A stretch of DNA of 64,000 bases from Sphingomonas sp. PP-CE-1A-559 (lineage in GTDB: Bacteria > Pseudomonadota > Alphaproteobacteria > Sphingomonadales > Sphingomonadaceae). A program made the translations under genes and the position numbers. The notes below the pieces were generated by a model. It was given only the letters and a program-made list of their open reading frames with translations. It ran no database searches and was not told the origin of the DNA. Where the stretch lies: assembly GCF_004340965.1 (NCBI RefSeq), contig NZ_SLYA01000001.1, positions 1-64,000 on the forward strand. The letters run 5' to 3'. This document shows positions 15,989 through 24,884 of this stretch, piece by piece. Every line of letters starts with the position of its first letter. Positions within the stretch are counted from its first letter, which is position 1.

Positions 15989-18403
15989 ATGCGCGGATGT
16001 CTGGTCGTCGCGGCGCTCGCCGTCGCCGCTCCCGCGCAGGCGGGGCAGGGGGCGGTCGACTTGCCGGCGGGGCGTCTTGGGGATGCGGTGCTGGCGCTCG
16101 GGCGGCAGTCGGGGACAAGTATCGTCGTCGGCGATCCGGCTTTGTGGGCGCGGCGCGTGCCGGCGGTACGCGGGCGGATGAGCGCGCGCGAGGCGCTCGA
16201 CCGGCTGGCGTCTGCGGCGAATGCGGACGTCGTCGCGGCGGGCGCTTTCGGGTGGCGGCTGACCGCTCGCGCACCGCGCGTCATTCCAGTGAAGCGCCCG
16301 AAAGTCGTTCCGATCGCCGCACCGCCGGCGGTCCAGGGCGCGGACATCATCGTCACCGGCAGCAAGCGCGACGTCAGGTTGCGCGATTTCGCAGGGCAGG
16401 TCGCGTTGCTCGACGGAGTCGATCTTGCGCTCGGCGGCGCGGGCGGGACCGAGGCGATCCTCGCGCGGCTGGCGAGCGTATCATCGACGCATCTGGGCGC
16501 GGGCCGCAACAAGCTGTTCATTCGCGGCATCGCCGATTCCAGCTTCACCGGGCCGACCCAGACCACCGTCGGCCAGTATTTCGGCGACCTGCGGTTAAGC
16601 TACAACGCGCCCGATCCCGATCTGCGGCTCTACGATATCGCCTCGGTCGAGGTGCTCGAAGGACCACAGGGCACGCTGTACGGCGCAGGCTCACTCGGCG
16701 GGATCATCCGCACCGTGCCGAACGCGCCGGAACTGGGCGCGGTGTCGGCGTCGATCGCGGGCGGTCTCTCCGCGACGTGGCACGGCGATCCGGGCGCGGA
16801 TCTGGGCGCGACGCTGAACGTGCCGCTCGGCGAGCGGGTCGCGCTGCGCGTCGTCGGCTACGGCGTGAGCGAGGGCGGATATATCGACAACCCGGTGCTC
16901 GACCGCCGCGACGTGAACCGGACGCGGATCGGTGGGGGCCGGGCGGCGCTGCGGCTCAATGCGGGGAATGGCTGGACGGTCGATCTCGGCGGCATCGGGC
17001 AATGGACCAAGGGCGACGACAGCCAGTACGCGGACCGCGACGCGCCGCCGCTGACGCGGTCGAGCGCGATCGTGCAGGGGTTTTCGGCGGACTACATGAT
17101 GGGGCAGGTCGTCGTCTCGGGCACGATCGGCGGGCTGAATGTCAAGTCCTCGACCGGGATCGTCAGCCAGACGCTGACCGAACGCTACGACGCGACCCTG
17201 CCGGCCGTCGATCCAACGCTACCGATCACCAACTGGCCTGCATTCGGCAGCCCCCTGACGACGGCTGCGGGCAGCCCGCGCGTGTTCGCGCAGCGCAACG
17301 CGACCGACATGATCGCGAACGAGACGCGGGTATGGCGGCCGATGCGAAACGGGTTCGGCTGGGTGGTCGGCGGCAGTTACACGCATAATCGCACGCGACT
17401 GTCGCGCTCGCTCGGCCCGATCGATGCGCCTGCACCAGTGACGGGCGTGACCAACAGCATCGACGAGGCGACGCTGTACGGCGAGGGGAGCGTGCAACTG
17501 GTGCGCGGGTTGACCGCCACCGCCGGCGCGCGGGTCACGCGGGCATCGCTCGCGGGGACCGGTGAGGACATCGCACCGGCGCGGTTGGAGGCGGTCGCGC
17601 TCGCCCGTTCGCGCGTGACCGCGGACCGGATCGAAACGAGCGTGCTGCCGTCCGCCTCGCTGATCGCGGCGGTGTTGCCGAAGGTGTCGCTTTACGGCCG
17701 CTACCAGCAGGGCTTTCGGCCCGGCGGGCTGGCGATCGAGAGCGATTTCGTCCGACGGTTCGAGAATGATCGCGTACGGACGCTGGAGACCGGCATGCGC
17801 TTCGGGCTCGCCGGTGTCGATCGCGCGTACCTGACGGCGAGCGTGTCGCACACGATCTGGCAGGATATCCAGGCCGACTTCATCGACGCGACCGGCCTGC
17901 CGAGCACCGCCAATATCGGCGATGGGCGGATCTGGACGTTCAGCGCGATGGGCGGGTGGAAGCCGGTGGCCGGGCTGACGCTCGATGCAGGCTTTACTTA
18001 TAACGATAGCCGCGTGACCGAACCAAGTGCGGCGTTGTTCGTGGCGCTGGCGCGGATGAGCCAGGTGCCGAACATCGCGCGCTATGCCGGGCGGCTTGGC
18101 GCGGATTACCGGCGAGATATCGGGCGGGATCTGGAACTGCGCGTGTATGGCTGGGCGCGCTATGTCGGGCGGTCCCGGTTGGGTGTGGGGCCCGTGTTGG
18201 GCGAGGAGCAGGGCGATTATCTCGATACGGCGCTTACTGCACGGATCGGGCGGTCGTCGTTGGGCGTGACGCTCGGGGTAACGAACCTGACCGACAGCGT
18301 CGGCAACCGGTTCGCGCTGGGGACGCCGTTCCAGGTCGGGAGCGGGCAGCTTACCCCGCAACGCCCGAGGACGATCCGCATCGGCCTGGACGCCGCCTTC
18401 TAA
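15989..18403 (+). CDS. TonB-dependent receptor with STN signalling domain
   Basis: Outer-membrane active transporter and signal transducer. The 804-aa product carries a signal peptide (cleaved near 18), an STN domain at about 20-75 (VDLPAGRLGDAVLALGRQSG), a plug domain from about 110 (DIIVTGSKRD, then IASVEVLEGPQGTLYGAGS) and a beta-barrel ending in a C-terminal Phe. The STN domain and the FecI/FecR genes immediately upstream identify it as a transducer type. Its ATG is two bases after the FecR stop, and a GTG at 15983 would overlap that stop. The ligand is unknown: siderophore, peptide or glycan are all possible. Confidence 0.93.
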   Translation: MRGCLVVAALAVAAPAQAGQGAVDLPAGRLGDAVLALGRQSGTSIVVGDPALWARRVPAVRGRMSAREALDRLASAANADVVAAGAFGWRLTARAPRVIPVKRPKVVPIAAPPAVQGADIIVTGSKRDVRLRDFAGQVALLDGVDLALGGAGGTEAILARLASVSSTHLGAGRNKLFIRGIADSSFTGPTQTTVGQYFGDLRLSYNAPDPDLRLYDIASVEVLEGPQGTLYGAGSLGGIIRTVPNAPELGAVSASIAGGLSATWHGDPGADLGATLNVPLGERVALRVVGYGVSEGGYIDNPVLDRRDVNRTRIGGGRAALRLNAGNGWTVDLGGIGQWTKGDDSQYADRDAPPLTRSSAIVQGFSADYMMGQVVVSGTIGGLNVKSSTGIVSQTLTERYDATLPAVDPTLPITNWPAFGSPLTTAAGSPRVFAQRNATDMIANETRVWRPMRNGFGWVVGGSYTHNRTRLSRSLGPIDAPAPVTGVTNSIDEATLYGEGSVQLVRGLTATAGARVTRASLAGTGEDIAPARLEAVALARSRVTADRIETSVLPSASLIAAVLPKVSLYGRYQQGFRPGGLAIESDFVRRFENDRVRTLETGMRFGLAGVDRAYLTASVSHTIWQDIQADFIDATGLPSTANIGDGRIWTFSAMGGWKPVAGLTLDAGFTYNDSRVTEPSAALFVALARMSQVPNIARYAGRLGADYRRDIGRDLELRVYGWARYVGRSRLGVGPVLGEEQGDYLDTALTARIGRSSLGVTLGVTNLTDSVGNRFALGTPFQVGSGQLTPQRPRTIRIGLDAAF

Positions 18404-18408
18404 CTTCC

Positions 18409-18515
18409 CCCCTCCCTGGAAGGGAGGGGTCGGGGGTGGGTCGGCTTCCGCGTGTTCTAGCGGTGGTGGCTCGAACGGGCCGACCCACCCCCAGCCCCTC
18501 CCTTCCAGGGAGGGG
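18409..18515. repeat. Long spaced inverted repeat between convergent genes
   Basis: Arms at 18409-18444 and 18480-18515 are near-perfect reverse complements (36 bases). Each begins with its own short hairpin (CCCTCCCTGGAAGGGAGGG). The 35-base spacer has no evident coding. It lies between the end of the TonB receptor gene and the end of the converging gene at 18538, so it could serve as a two-way transcription end. Its sequence differs from families A and B. Confidence 0.75.
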
Positions 18516-18537
18516 AGCCCAGAAGCGCCTGATCAAC

Positions 18538-19029
18538 TCACCCCTTTGCGTTCACCAGTGCTCGCTGATCCGCCGGCAGCAACGCCAGCGCCGTCTTGTA
18601 GCAATCCTCCACGTGCGAATTACCGACCAGCTTCATCGCGCCGAAGCTGATCGTCGCCGCCACCGCCGAACCCGCGAAAGGCACGAACTTCGCCATCGAT
18701 CCCACCGCGATGCGCGCGCCGACGCGGCGGAGCAAGGCGACGACGATGCGCTTCGTCACCATCCGGCCGATCATGGTGTTGCCGAGACTCGACGCCATCA
18801 CCAGCGCCTGCTGTGCAAGCTGCGGCTCGAGCTTCTGCACCTGCTCGTGATCGAGCCCGAAGCGCTTGCTGATCTCGGGCAGCAGCTTGGTGAGTAGGCC
18901 GATGTCCGCGACGATGTCCGCGCCGGGGATCGGCACGACCGCCGCGCCCGCCGACATCATCGAGCGCGTCGTGACGAGGCGCTTGCTGTCGTCGCGGATG
19001 CGGTCGAGTTCGGCGATGGTGGTGATCAT
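18538..19029 (-). CDS. Uncharacterised membrane-associated protein, DUF697-like
   Basis: A 163-aa protein starting MITTIAELDRIRDDSKRL, with an AGGGA nine bases upstream. Two apolar stretches are visible: one at about 25-50 (AAVVPIPGADIVADIGLLTK) and one at about 118-140 (FVPFAGSAVAATISFGAMKL). The repeated 'PxxG-small-residue' pattern recalls the DUF697 group of membrane-associated proteins, but I cannot assign it firmly. A longer upstream frame exists without coding character. It diverges from the autotransporter gene across 136 bp. Confidence 0.7.
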   Translation of the reverse strand: MITTIAELDRIRDDSKRLVTTRSMMSAGAAVVPIPGADIVADIGLLTKLLPEISKRFGLDHEQVQKLEPQLAQQALVMASSLGNTMIGRMVTKRIVVALLRRVGARIAVGSMAKFVPFAGSAVAATISFGAMKLVGNSHVEDCYKTALALLPADQRALVNAKG

Positions 19030-19165
19030 GCTGGCATTTCCCTGAAGATGTCCGCCGCACAACGCGCCGCCTCGGCCATTGTGCCGCACGATAATGGAGC
19101 GCGCTTCAAGGTTCGCGAGCCACGTCTCCGTCCTCTTCTCGAAAACACATCGAAAAGGGTTCCGT

Positions 19166-22100
19166 ATGCGTCGTCTCTTGCTGACCACCACCTGCCTGTT
19201 CGCGGTAACGACGGGCGCCCAGGCGCAGACCGTGATCGACACCAAGCGGACCGACACGGTGCGGACCTCGACGATCAAGGCCGGCGCCCCCGACAATATC
19301 CGCATCGCCGCCGCCGGCTCGGTGACGCCGACTACCGGCACTGCGGTCACCGTCGACAGCGTCAACTCGGTCACGAACGAAGGCACGATCCAGGTCACCA
19401 ACGCCGACGGATCGACCGGCATCCTCGCCAACGCCGGCACCGGCGGCGGGATCACCAACGCGGCGACCGGCAAGATCATCATCGACGAAAGCTATGTCGC
19501 GACCGACACCGACAAGGACGGCGACCTCGATGGCCCGTTCGCGGCGGGCACCGGACGCACCGGCATCCGCACCGCGGGCGCGTACACCGGCGCGATCGTC
19601 AACAGCGGCGCGATCACCGTGAAGGGCAACAACTCCGCCGGCATCTGGCTGGGCGGACCGCTGACCGGCGCCTTCACGCATGACGGCCAGACCTCGGTCA
19701 CCGGCAACGGATCGACCGGCGTGCGGATCGCCGACGTCACCGGCAACGTCCGGCTCGCGGGCACGATCGCGGCGATCGGGCAGGGCGCGGTCGCCGCGCG
19801 CGTCGATGGCGACATCGCAGGTGCGCTGGTGGTGCAGGGCGCGCTCGGCTCGACCGGCTATCGCTATGCGACGGCGCCGGCCGATACGACCAAGCTCGAC
19901 GCCGACGATCTGTTGCAGGGCGGATCCGCACTGGTCGTCGCGGGTAACGTGTCAGGCGGAATCATCTTCGCGATCCCGCCAAAGGACGCGAGCACGACCG
20001 ACACCGACGAGGACAAGGACGGTCTTCCCGACGCCACCGAAGGCTCGGCAGCGATCACCTCGTTCGGCGCCGCGCCGGCAGTGCAGATCGGATCGGCCAC
20101 GCGCGCGATCGCGATCGGCGCGGTCGCGGGGACCGGAACCGGGTTCGGCCTGATCGTCGACGGCGGCATTGCGGGCAGCGGTGTCTATGGCGGCGTCGAG
20201 GGCAACGGCCTGGCGATCGGCGGCCTTGGCGGCGCGGTGACGATCGCAGGCGGGATCGGCATCAACGGCACCGTAGCGGCAACCGCAAACGGCGCGAGTG
20301 CGACCGCGTTGAAGCTTGGTACGGGTACGTCGACTCCCGAGATCCGCAACGCCGGCACGATCGCCGCGGCAGGCGGCGGCACGACCGCATCGCGCTCGAC
20401 GGCGGTCCTGGTCGACACCGGCGCATCCGTCGCCACGATCCGCAACAGCGGCACGATCAAGGCGACCGCGCAGGCCGCCGATGGCACCGCGATCGCCATC
20501 CTCGATCGCTCGGGCACCGTCACGCTGGTCGAGAACAGCGGCGGGATCGGCGCATCGGGAGCACTCGCCACCTCGGAGCGCAACGTCGCGATCGATCTAT
20601 CGGCGAACGCCGCCGGTACGATCGTTCGGCAGACCGCAGTCGCCACCGGCATCGCGGCACCAGCGATCGTCGGCGACGTGCGCTTCGGCAGCGGCAACGA
20701 TCTGTTCGACGTCGCGGACGGCACGGTTGCCGGCACCGCGCGCTTCGGCAGCGGCAACAACCGCCTCGCGCTGTCCGGCGATGCCAATTTCTCAGGCGGC
20801 GCAGTGTTCGGCGCTGGCAACGACGCGCTCACCCTCGCAGGGACTTCGGTGTTCAGCGGCGCGGCGGACTTCGGTGGCGGTACCGACACGCTGACGCTCG
20901 GCGGCACGTCGCGCTTCTCCGGCACGCTCGCCAATTCGGGCGGCCTCGCGGTCGCGGTCAACGGCGGCACGCTCGACATCACCAAGGCTGCGTCGATCGC
21001 GTCGCTGTCGGTCGGCGGCGGCGGTATCCTCGCGGTGACGCTCGACAAGGCGGGCGGCACCAGCACGATGATTCAGGTCGCCGGCACGGCATCGTTCGAC
21101 AAGGACTCGAAGCTAGCCCTGAAGCTCACCAGCGTCGTCGATGCGGAAGGACGCTACACCGTCCTGCGCGCAGGCACGCTGACGGGCGCCGCGAACCTGA
21201 CCGCGACCACGACGTTGCTTCCATTCCTCTACAAGGGCAGCATCGCGACCGGCACGGGCAACGACCTGGCCGTCGACATCGCCCGCAAATCATCGACCGA
21301 ACTGGGGCTCAATCGCTCGCAGGCGTCGGCCTATGACGCGATCTACAAGGCGCTCGGCAACGACGCGAAGGTCGGCGGTGCGTTCCTGAACATCACCGAA
21401 GCCGACGCGTTCCGGGGTTCGGTCCGCCAGATGCTGCCCGACCATGCCGGCGGCACGTTCGAAACCGTGACGATGGGCTCGCGCGCCACCGCTCGCCTGC
21501 TTGCCGACCCGCACGGCCCGTTCAAGGACGAAGGCAAATGGGGCTATTGGGTGACGCAGGTCGCCTGGGGCACGTCGAAGAGCGTCGCCGATACCGCGGG
21601 CTACGACATCAGCGGCTGGGGCGTCTCGGCGGGCGCGGAATACAAGACGGGCGTCGGCAACTTCGGGACCTCGCTCGCCTATCTCCACGGCCAGGATGCC
21701 GACGACGGCACGGACAACGAGGTGAATTCGGACCAGTATGAGCTGGCCGGATACTGGCGCGGGCATTGGGGCGGCCTCCAGGCCAATGCCCGCGCGTCGG
21801 GAGCCAAGGTGAAGTTCGACGGTGTCCGTCAGTTCGCCGGCGCGATCGGCGCCGAGGCCGTTGCCCGGACCGCTAAGGGCAACTGGGACGGCACGCTGTA
21901 CGCGGCGTCCGGCGGCCTGTCGTACGAGGCCGGCACCGGCATGCTCACCTTCCGCCCGGTCCTTGCGATCGATTACTACAAGCTCAAGGAGGACGGCTAC
22001 AGCGAGACCGGCGGCGGCAAGGCGATCGACCTCGTCGTGCGGTCGCGGACCAGCGACGAACTGGCGGTTACCGGCAGCGGCGCACTCGGGCTGAACTTCG

Positions 22101-22372
22101 GTGGACCCAAGTTCGAGAATGGCTGGTTCCGCGTCGAAGCCGAAGGCGGCCGTCGCCAGATCGTCGGCGGCGGTCTGGGCGCAACCACCGCATCGTTCGA
22201 AGGCGGCCAGTCGTTCACGCTGACCCCCGACAAGCGCACCAGCGGCTGGGTCGGCAAGCTGCGCGGCGTCGGCGGCAACGGCATCTTCCGGATGGGCGGC
22301 GAGTTCAACGCCGAGCAGCAACAGGGCCGCGTCGCGCTGTCGTTGCGCGCCAACCTCCAGATCGGGCTTTAG
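19166..22372 (+). CDS. Large autotransporter (type Va secretion) with beta-helix passenger
   Basis: A 1068-aa surface or secreted protein. The signal peptide is RRLLLTTTCLFAVTTGAQA. The passenger, about 25-780, is rich in Gly, Ala, Thr, Asn and Asp, with repeating IxNxGTI units typical of a beta-helix. Four repeated blocks around residues 505-590 follow the pattern xFGxGNDxLxLxG. Two calcium-loop-like stretches, DTDKDGDLDG near 113 and DTDEDKDGLPD near 279, resemble thrombospondin type-3 motifs. The C-terminal barrel runs from about 790 to the end; the last residue is Leu rather than the usual Phe. AAAAGGG precedes the ATG. A hairpin follows the stop. The passenger's role is unknown. Confidence 0.88.
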   Translation: MRRLLLTTTCLFAVTTGAQAQTVIDTKRTDTVRTSTIKAGAPDNIRIAAAGSVTPTTGTAVTVDSVNSVTNEGTIQVTNADGSTGILANAGTGGGITNAATGKIIIDESYVATDTDKDGDLDGPFAAGTGRTGIRTAGAYTGAIVNSGAITVKGNNSAGIWLGGPLTGAFTHDGQTSVTGNGSTGVRIADVTGNVRLAGTIAAIGQGAVAARVDGDIAGALVVQGALGSTGYRYATAPADTTKLDADDLLQGGSALVVAGNVSGGIIFAIPPKDASTTDTDEDKDGLPDATEGSAAITSFGAAPAVQIGSATRAIAIGAVAGTGTGFGLIVDGGIAGSGVYGGVEGNGLAIGGLGGAVTIAGGIGINGTVAATANGASATALKLGTGTSTPEIRNAGTIAAAGGGTTASRSTAVLVDTGASVATIRNSGTIKATAQAADGTAIAILDRSGTVTLVENSGGIGASGALATSERNVAIDLSANAAGTIVRQTAVATGIAAPAIVGDVRFGSGNDLFDVADGTVAGTARFGSGNNRLALSGDANFSGGAVFGAGNDALTLAGTSVFSGAADFGGGTDTLTLGGTSRFSGTLANSGGLAVAVNGGTLDITKAASIASLSVGGGGILAVTLDKAGGTSTMIQVAGTASFDKDSKLALKLTSVVDAEGRYTVLRAGTLTGAANLTATTTLLPFLYKGSIATGTGNDLAVDIARKSSTELGLNRSQASAYDAIYKALGNDAKVGGAFLNITEADAFRGSVRQMLPDHAGGTFETVTMGSRATARLLADPHGPFKDEGKWGYWVTQVAWGTSKSVADTAGYDISGWGVSAGAEYKTGVGNFGTSLAYLHGQDADDGTDNEVNSDQYELAGYWRGHWGGLQANARASGAKVKFDGVRQFAGAIGAEAVARTAKGNWDGTLYAASGGLSYEAGTGMLTFRPVLAIDYYKLKEDGYSETGGGKAIDLVVRSRTSDELAVTGSGALGLNFGGPKFENGWFRVEAEGGRRQIVGGGLGATTASFEGGQSFTLTPDKRTSGWVGKLRGVGGNGIFRMGGEFNAEQQQGRVALSLRANLQIGL

Positions 22373-22386
22373 GCAACCGCACTTTT

Positions 22387-22416
22387 CGGGGGTGGAATGG
22401 CTCGATTCCGCCCCCG
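22387..22416 (+). terminator. Hairpin after the autotransporter gene
   Basis: A 12-bp stem (22387-22398 with 22405-22416, one G-T wobble) and a 6-base loop lie 14 bases after the stop codon. No T-run follows, so it may be a Rho-dependent or partial terminator, or an mRNA end stabiliser before the DUF1488-like gene. Confidence 0.5.
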
Positions 22417-22448
22417 GACTGTTGTCGGCGCATAGCAGGAGTGAAGAC

Positions 22449-22721
22449 ATGGCCGAAGACCGTTTGAACATCGACGTGAAGACCCTCGAGGACAATAGCG
22501 ACCTGCGCCAGGTCGAGTTCGAAGCCGAAGTGAGCGAGGAACGCTATCAGTTCGCGGTCCAGTACGACGTGCTCGAAGCGCTCAGCACGGTATCGCCCGA
22601 AGGCGACGCCGTGACGGTCTTCAAGCAGCATGCCGAAGAGATCGCCGAACTCGGCGTCGTCGCACTGGCGCGCGATCCCGACCAGGAGATCGTCGTCATC
22701 AGCGAAAACGATCTGGACTAG
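22449..22721 (+). CDS. Small DUF1488-like protein
   Basis: A 90-aa acidic soluble protein starting MAEDRLNIDVKTLEDN. An AGGAG lies about eight bases upstream, and this start is preferred over an earlier in-frame ATG. The layout (YQFAVQYDVLEAL, then AVTVFKQHAEEIAELG and a final VVISENDLD) resembles DUF1488 proteins, which have no established biochemical role. It lies between the autotransporter hairpin and the exported methyltransferase gene, 62 bases before the latter. Confidence 0.72.
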   Translation: MAEDRLNIDVKTLEDNSDLRQVEFEAEVSEERYQFAVQYDVLEALSTVSPEGDAVTVFKQHAEEIAELGVVALARDPDQEIVVISENDLD

Positions 22722-22783
22722 CGCCGGCTTCCGGCCGATCCTCCCCACCGAGCCGGCATTGTCGTCCGGACGGTGGGAGACGG

Positions 22784-23530
22784 ATGATGAAAACGATCTG
22801 GACGAGCGTTGCAGTGGCGATGACGATCGCGGTGGGCGCGCCGGCGGCGCAAGCGCAGAAGGTCAGCCCCGCGGTCACCAGCGCGCTTGCCGATCCGGCG
22901 CGCGCCGACCAGCAAGGCGACGATGCCCGCCGCAAGGCCGCCGACGTGCTCGCCTTCTCCGGCGTGCGGCCGGGCAATGTCGTCGTCGATTACCTGCCGG
23001 GTGCCGGCTATTGGACCCGCATCTTCACCGGCGTCGTCGGACCCAAGGGCCATGTCTACGCGGTCTGGCCCGCTGCCGGCGCGAAATACGCCGAGAAGAC
23101 GTTGCCGGCACTTCAGGCGCGCAACCTCGCCAACGTCACCGCCGTCGTCCAGACCACCAACCTGCCGACCTCGCCCAAACCGGTCGACCTGTTCTGGACC
23201 GTGCAGAACTACCACGACATCGCCAATAACGGCGGCGGCGAGGGCGCGTTGAAGGCGTTCGACAAGGCGGTGTTCAACATGCTCAAGCGCGGCGGCATCT
23301 ACGTCGTGATCGATCATGCGGATGCCCCCGGCAGCGGCCTGGGCGGGACCGAGACGCGGCACCGGATCGACCCGGCGGTAGTAAAGGCACAGGTCCAGGC
23401 GGCAGGGTTCAAGTTCGTTGGCGAGTCCACCGCGCTGCGCAATCCGGCCGACGACCACACCAAGCCCGTATTCGACCCCGCGATCCGCGGCACGACCGAC
23501 CAGTTCGTCTACAAGTTCAAGAAGCCGTAA
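22784..23530 (+). CDS. Exported methyltransferase-fold protein (COG4798-like)
   Basis: A 248-aa protein with a signal peptide (cleaved near 25, AAQAQ) in front of a Rossmann-like methyltransferase domain. The SAM-site region reads GNVVVDYLPGAGYWT, and a later strand has DLFWTVQNYHDI. The final strand region includes GGIYVVIDHADA. It resembles predicted methyltransferases of the COG4798 type, which commonly carry signal peptides. The first Gly-rich loop is LPGAGYW rather than the usual GxGxG, so catalytic activity is uncertain. Two adjacent ATGs are possible starts after GGGAG. Its role in the periplasm is unknown. Confidence 0.82.
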   Translation: MMKTIWTSVAVAMTIAVGAPAAQAQKVSPAVTSALADPARADQQGDDARRKAADVLAFSGVRPGNVVVDYLPGAGYWTRIFTGVVGPKGHVYAVWPAAGAKYAEKTLPALQARNLANVTAVVQTTNLPTSPKPVDLFWTVQNYHDIANNGGGEGALKAFDKAVFNMLKRGGIYVVIDHADAPGSGLGGTETRHRIDPAVVKAQVQAAGFKFVGESTALRNPADDHTKPVFDPAIRGTTDQFVYKFKKP

Positions 23531-23654
23531 GCGCATCGGCGACTGATCGGCGGCATTAGCGTTCGTCGATCAGTCGCCATCGCCTTTGCGTCACGGCGTC
23601 CGAGTCCAGCGCTCGGGCATGGCGTTCGAGCGGCGACAGTCCTAAGCGGCTTTC

Positions 23655-24878
23655 ATGAACGACAAAATTGCTGCCCCATCGATGCGTCCAGGCGAGTTCG
23701 TCGCCTTCATCGCCGCGTTGATGGCGGTCAACGCGCTCGGCGTCGACCTGATGCTGCCCGCGCTCGCCGATATTGGCCACCAGCTTGGCATCGCCACCGC
23801 GAACCATCGCCAGTGGATCATCACCGCGTACATGCTCGGCTTCGGCGCGGGGCAGCTCGTCTACGGGCCGCTCGCCGATCGCTACGGCCGCCGGATCATC
23901 CTGCTCGTCACGCTCACGGGCTTTGTCGCAGCGAGTATTTTCGCCGCCGGATCGCAGACCTTTGCCGCGCTGCTCGGCGCGCGCGTTCTGCAGGGGCTGA
24001 TGTCCGCATCTACGCGCGTGCTCGCGGTCGCGATCGTGCGGGATCGGTATTCGGGTCGCCAGATGGCGCGGACGTTGTCAGTCGCGCAGATGATCTTCTT
24101 CCTGGTGCCGATCATGGCGCCCAGCCTGGGGCAGGTGTTGCTCCAGTTCGGTCCGTGGCGGTTCATCTTTTACGCGCTGGCCGGCTTTGCGGCGTTCGTC
24201 CTTGCCTGGTCGGTGACGCGGTTGCGGGAATCGCTGCCGGTCGAGCGCCGATCGCCGCTGTCGTTCGCATCGCTCCGCCAGGCGTACACGCTGACGCTGA
24301 CCAACCGCTATTCGGCCGGCTATGCAGTCGCCGCGTCGATGACGTTCGGTGGGATCATCGCCTTCGTCTCGTCCGCGCAGCAGATCTTCGTCGACGAGTT
24401 CCATGCCGGCGAGCGGTTCACCATCCTGTTCGCGGTCTGCGCGTTTTCGATGGGGTGCGCGTCGTTCGCCAACAGTCGGCTGGTCGAGCGTCTCGGCACG
24501 CGCCTCATATCGCAGGCCGCGGTGCTGGGGCTGATCGCGCTCTCGGTGGTCCACATCGGCGTGATCGCGGCAGGATCGGAATCGCTCTGGACCTACATGC
24601 TGTTCCAGGCGCTGAGCATGACGTGCATTGGCCTGTGCGGCTCCAATTTCGGCGCGATGGCGATGGAGCCGGTCGGGCATATCGCCGGCACTGCGTCGTC
24701 GATCCAAGGGTTCATCACCAGCGTCGGCGCGGTGATCGTCGGCTCGCTGATCGGCCAGTCGTACAACGGCACGACCTATCCGCTCGCGATCGGCTATCTT
24801 GCGATCGGGCTCGGCGTGCTGGCGGTGGTGTATGTGGTCGAAGGCGGCAAGCTGTTCCACGCGCATCACAAGGCCTGA
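23655..24878 (+). CDS. Bcr/CflA-type MFS drug exporter
   Basis: A 407-aa, 12-helix major facilitator. The family signature YMLGFGAGQLVYGPLADRYGRR between helices 2 and 3 and the LGARVLQGLMSA stretch identify the Bcr/CflA (DHA1) group, proton antiporters that export drugs such as bicyclomycin or chloramphenicol and some metabolites. There is only weak ribosome-site character before the ATG. It lies 124 bases after the methyltransferase gene and converges on the PAS-LuxR regulator with a six-base gap between the stops. The true substrate is not predictable. Confidence 0.92.
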   Translation: MNDKIAAPSMRPGEFVAFIAALMAVNALGVDLMLPALADIGHQLGIATANHRQWIITAYMLGFGAGQLVYGPLADRYGRRIILLVTLTGFVAASIFAAGSQTFAALLGARVLQGLMSASTRVLAVAIVRDRYSGRQMARTLSVAQMIFFLVPIMAPSLGQVLLQFGPWRFIFYALAGFAAFVLAWSVTRLRESLPVERRSPLSFASLRQAYTLTLTNRYSAGYAVAASMTFGGIIAFVSSAQQIFVDEFHAGERFTILFAVCAFSMGCASFANSRLVERLGTRLISQAAVLGLIALSVVHIGVIAAGSESLWTYMLFQALSMTCIGLCGSNFGAMAMEPVGHIAGTASSIQGFITSVGAVIVGSLIGQSYNGTTYPLAIGYLAIGLGVLAVVYVVEGGKLFHAHHKA

Positions 24879-24884
24879 TACGCG

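Noticed and set aside
10961..18403. A lasso-peptide-type cluster, because an S9 peptidase lies near an ECF sigma factor, FecR and TonB receptor, as in astexin loci
   Set aside because: The peptidase has DPP5/acylaminoacyl-peptidase signatures, and no precursor peptide, asparagine-synthetase-like cyclase or leader-peptidase gene is present.
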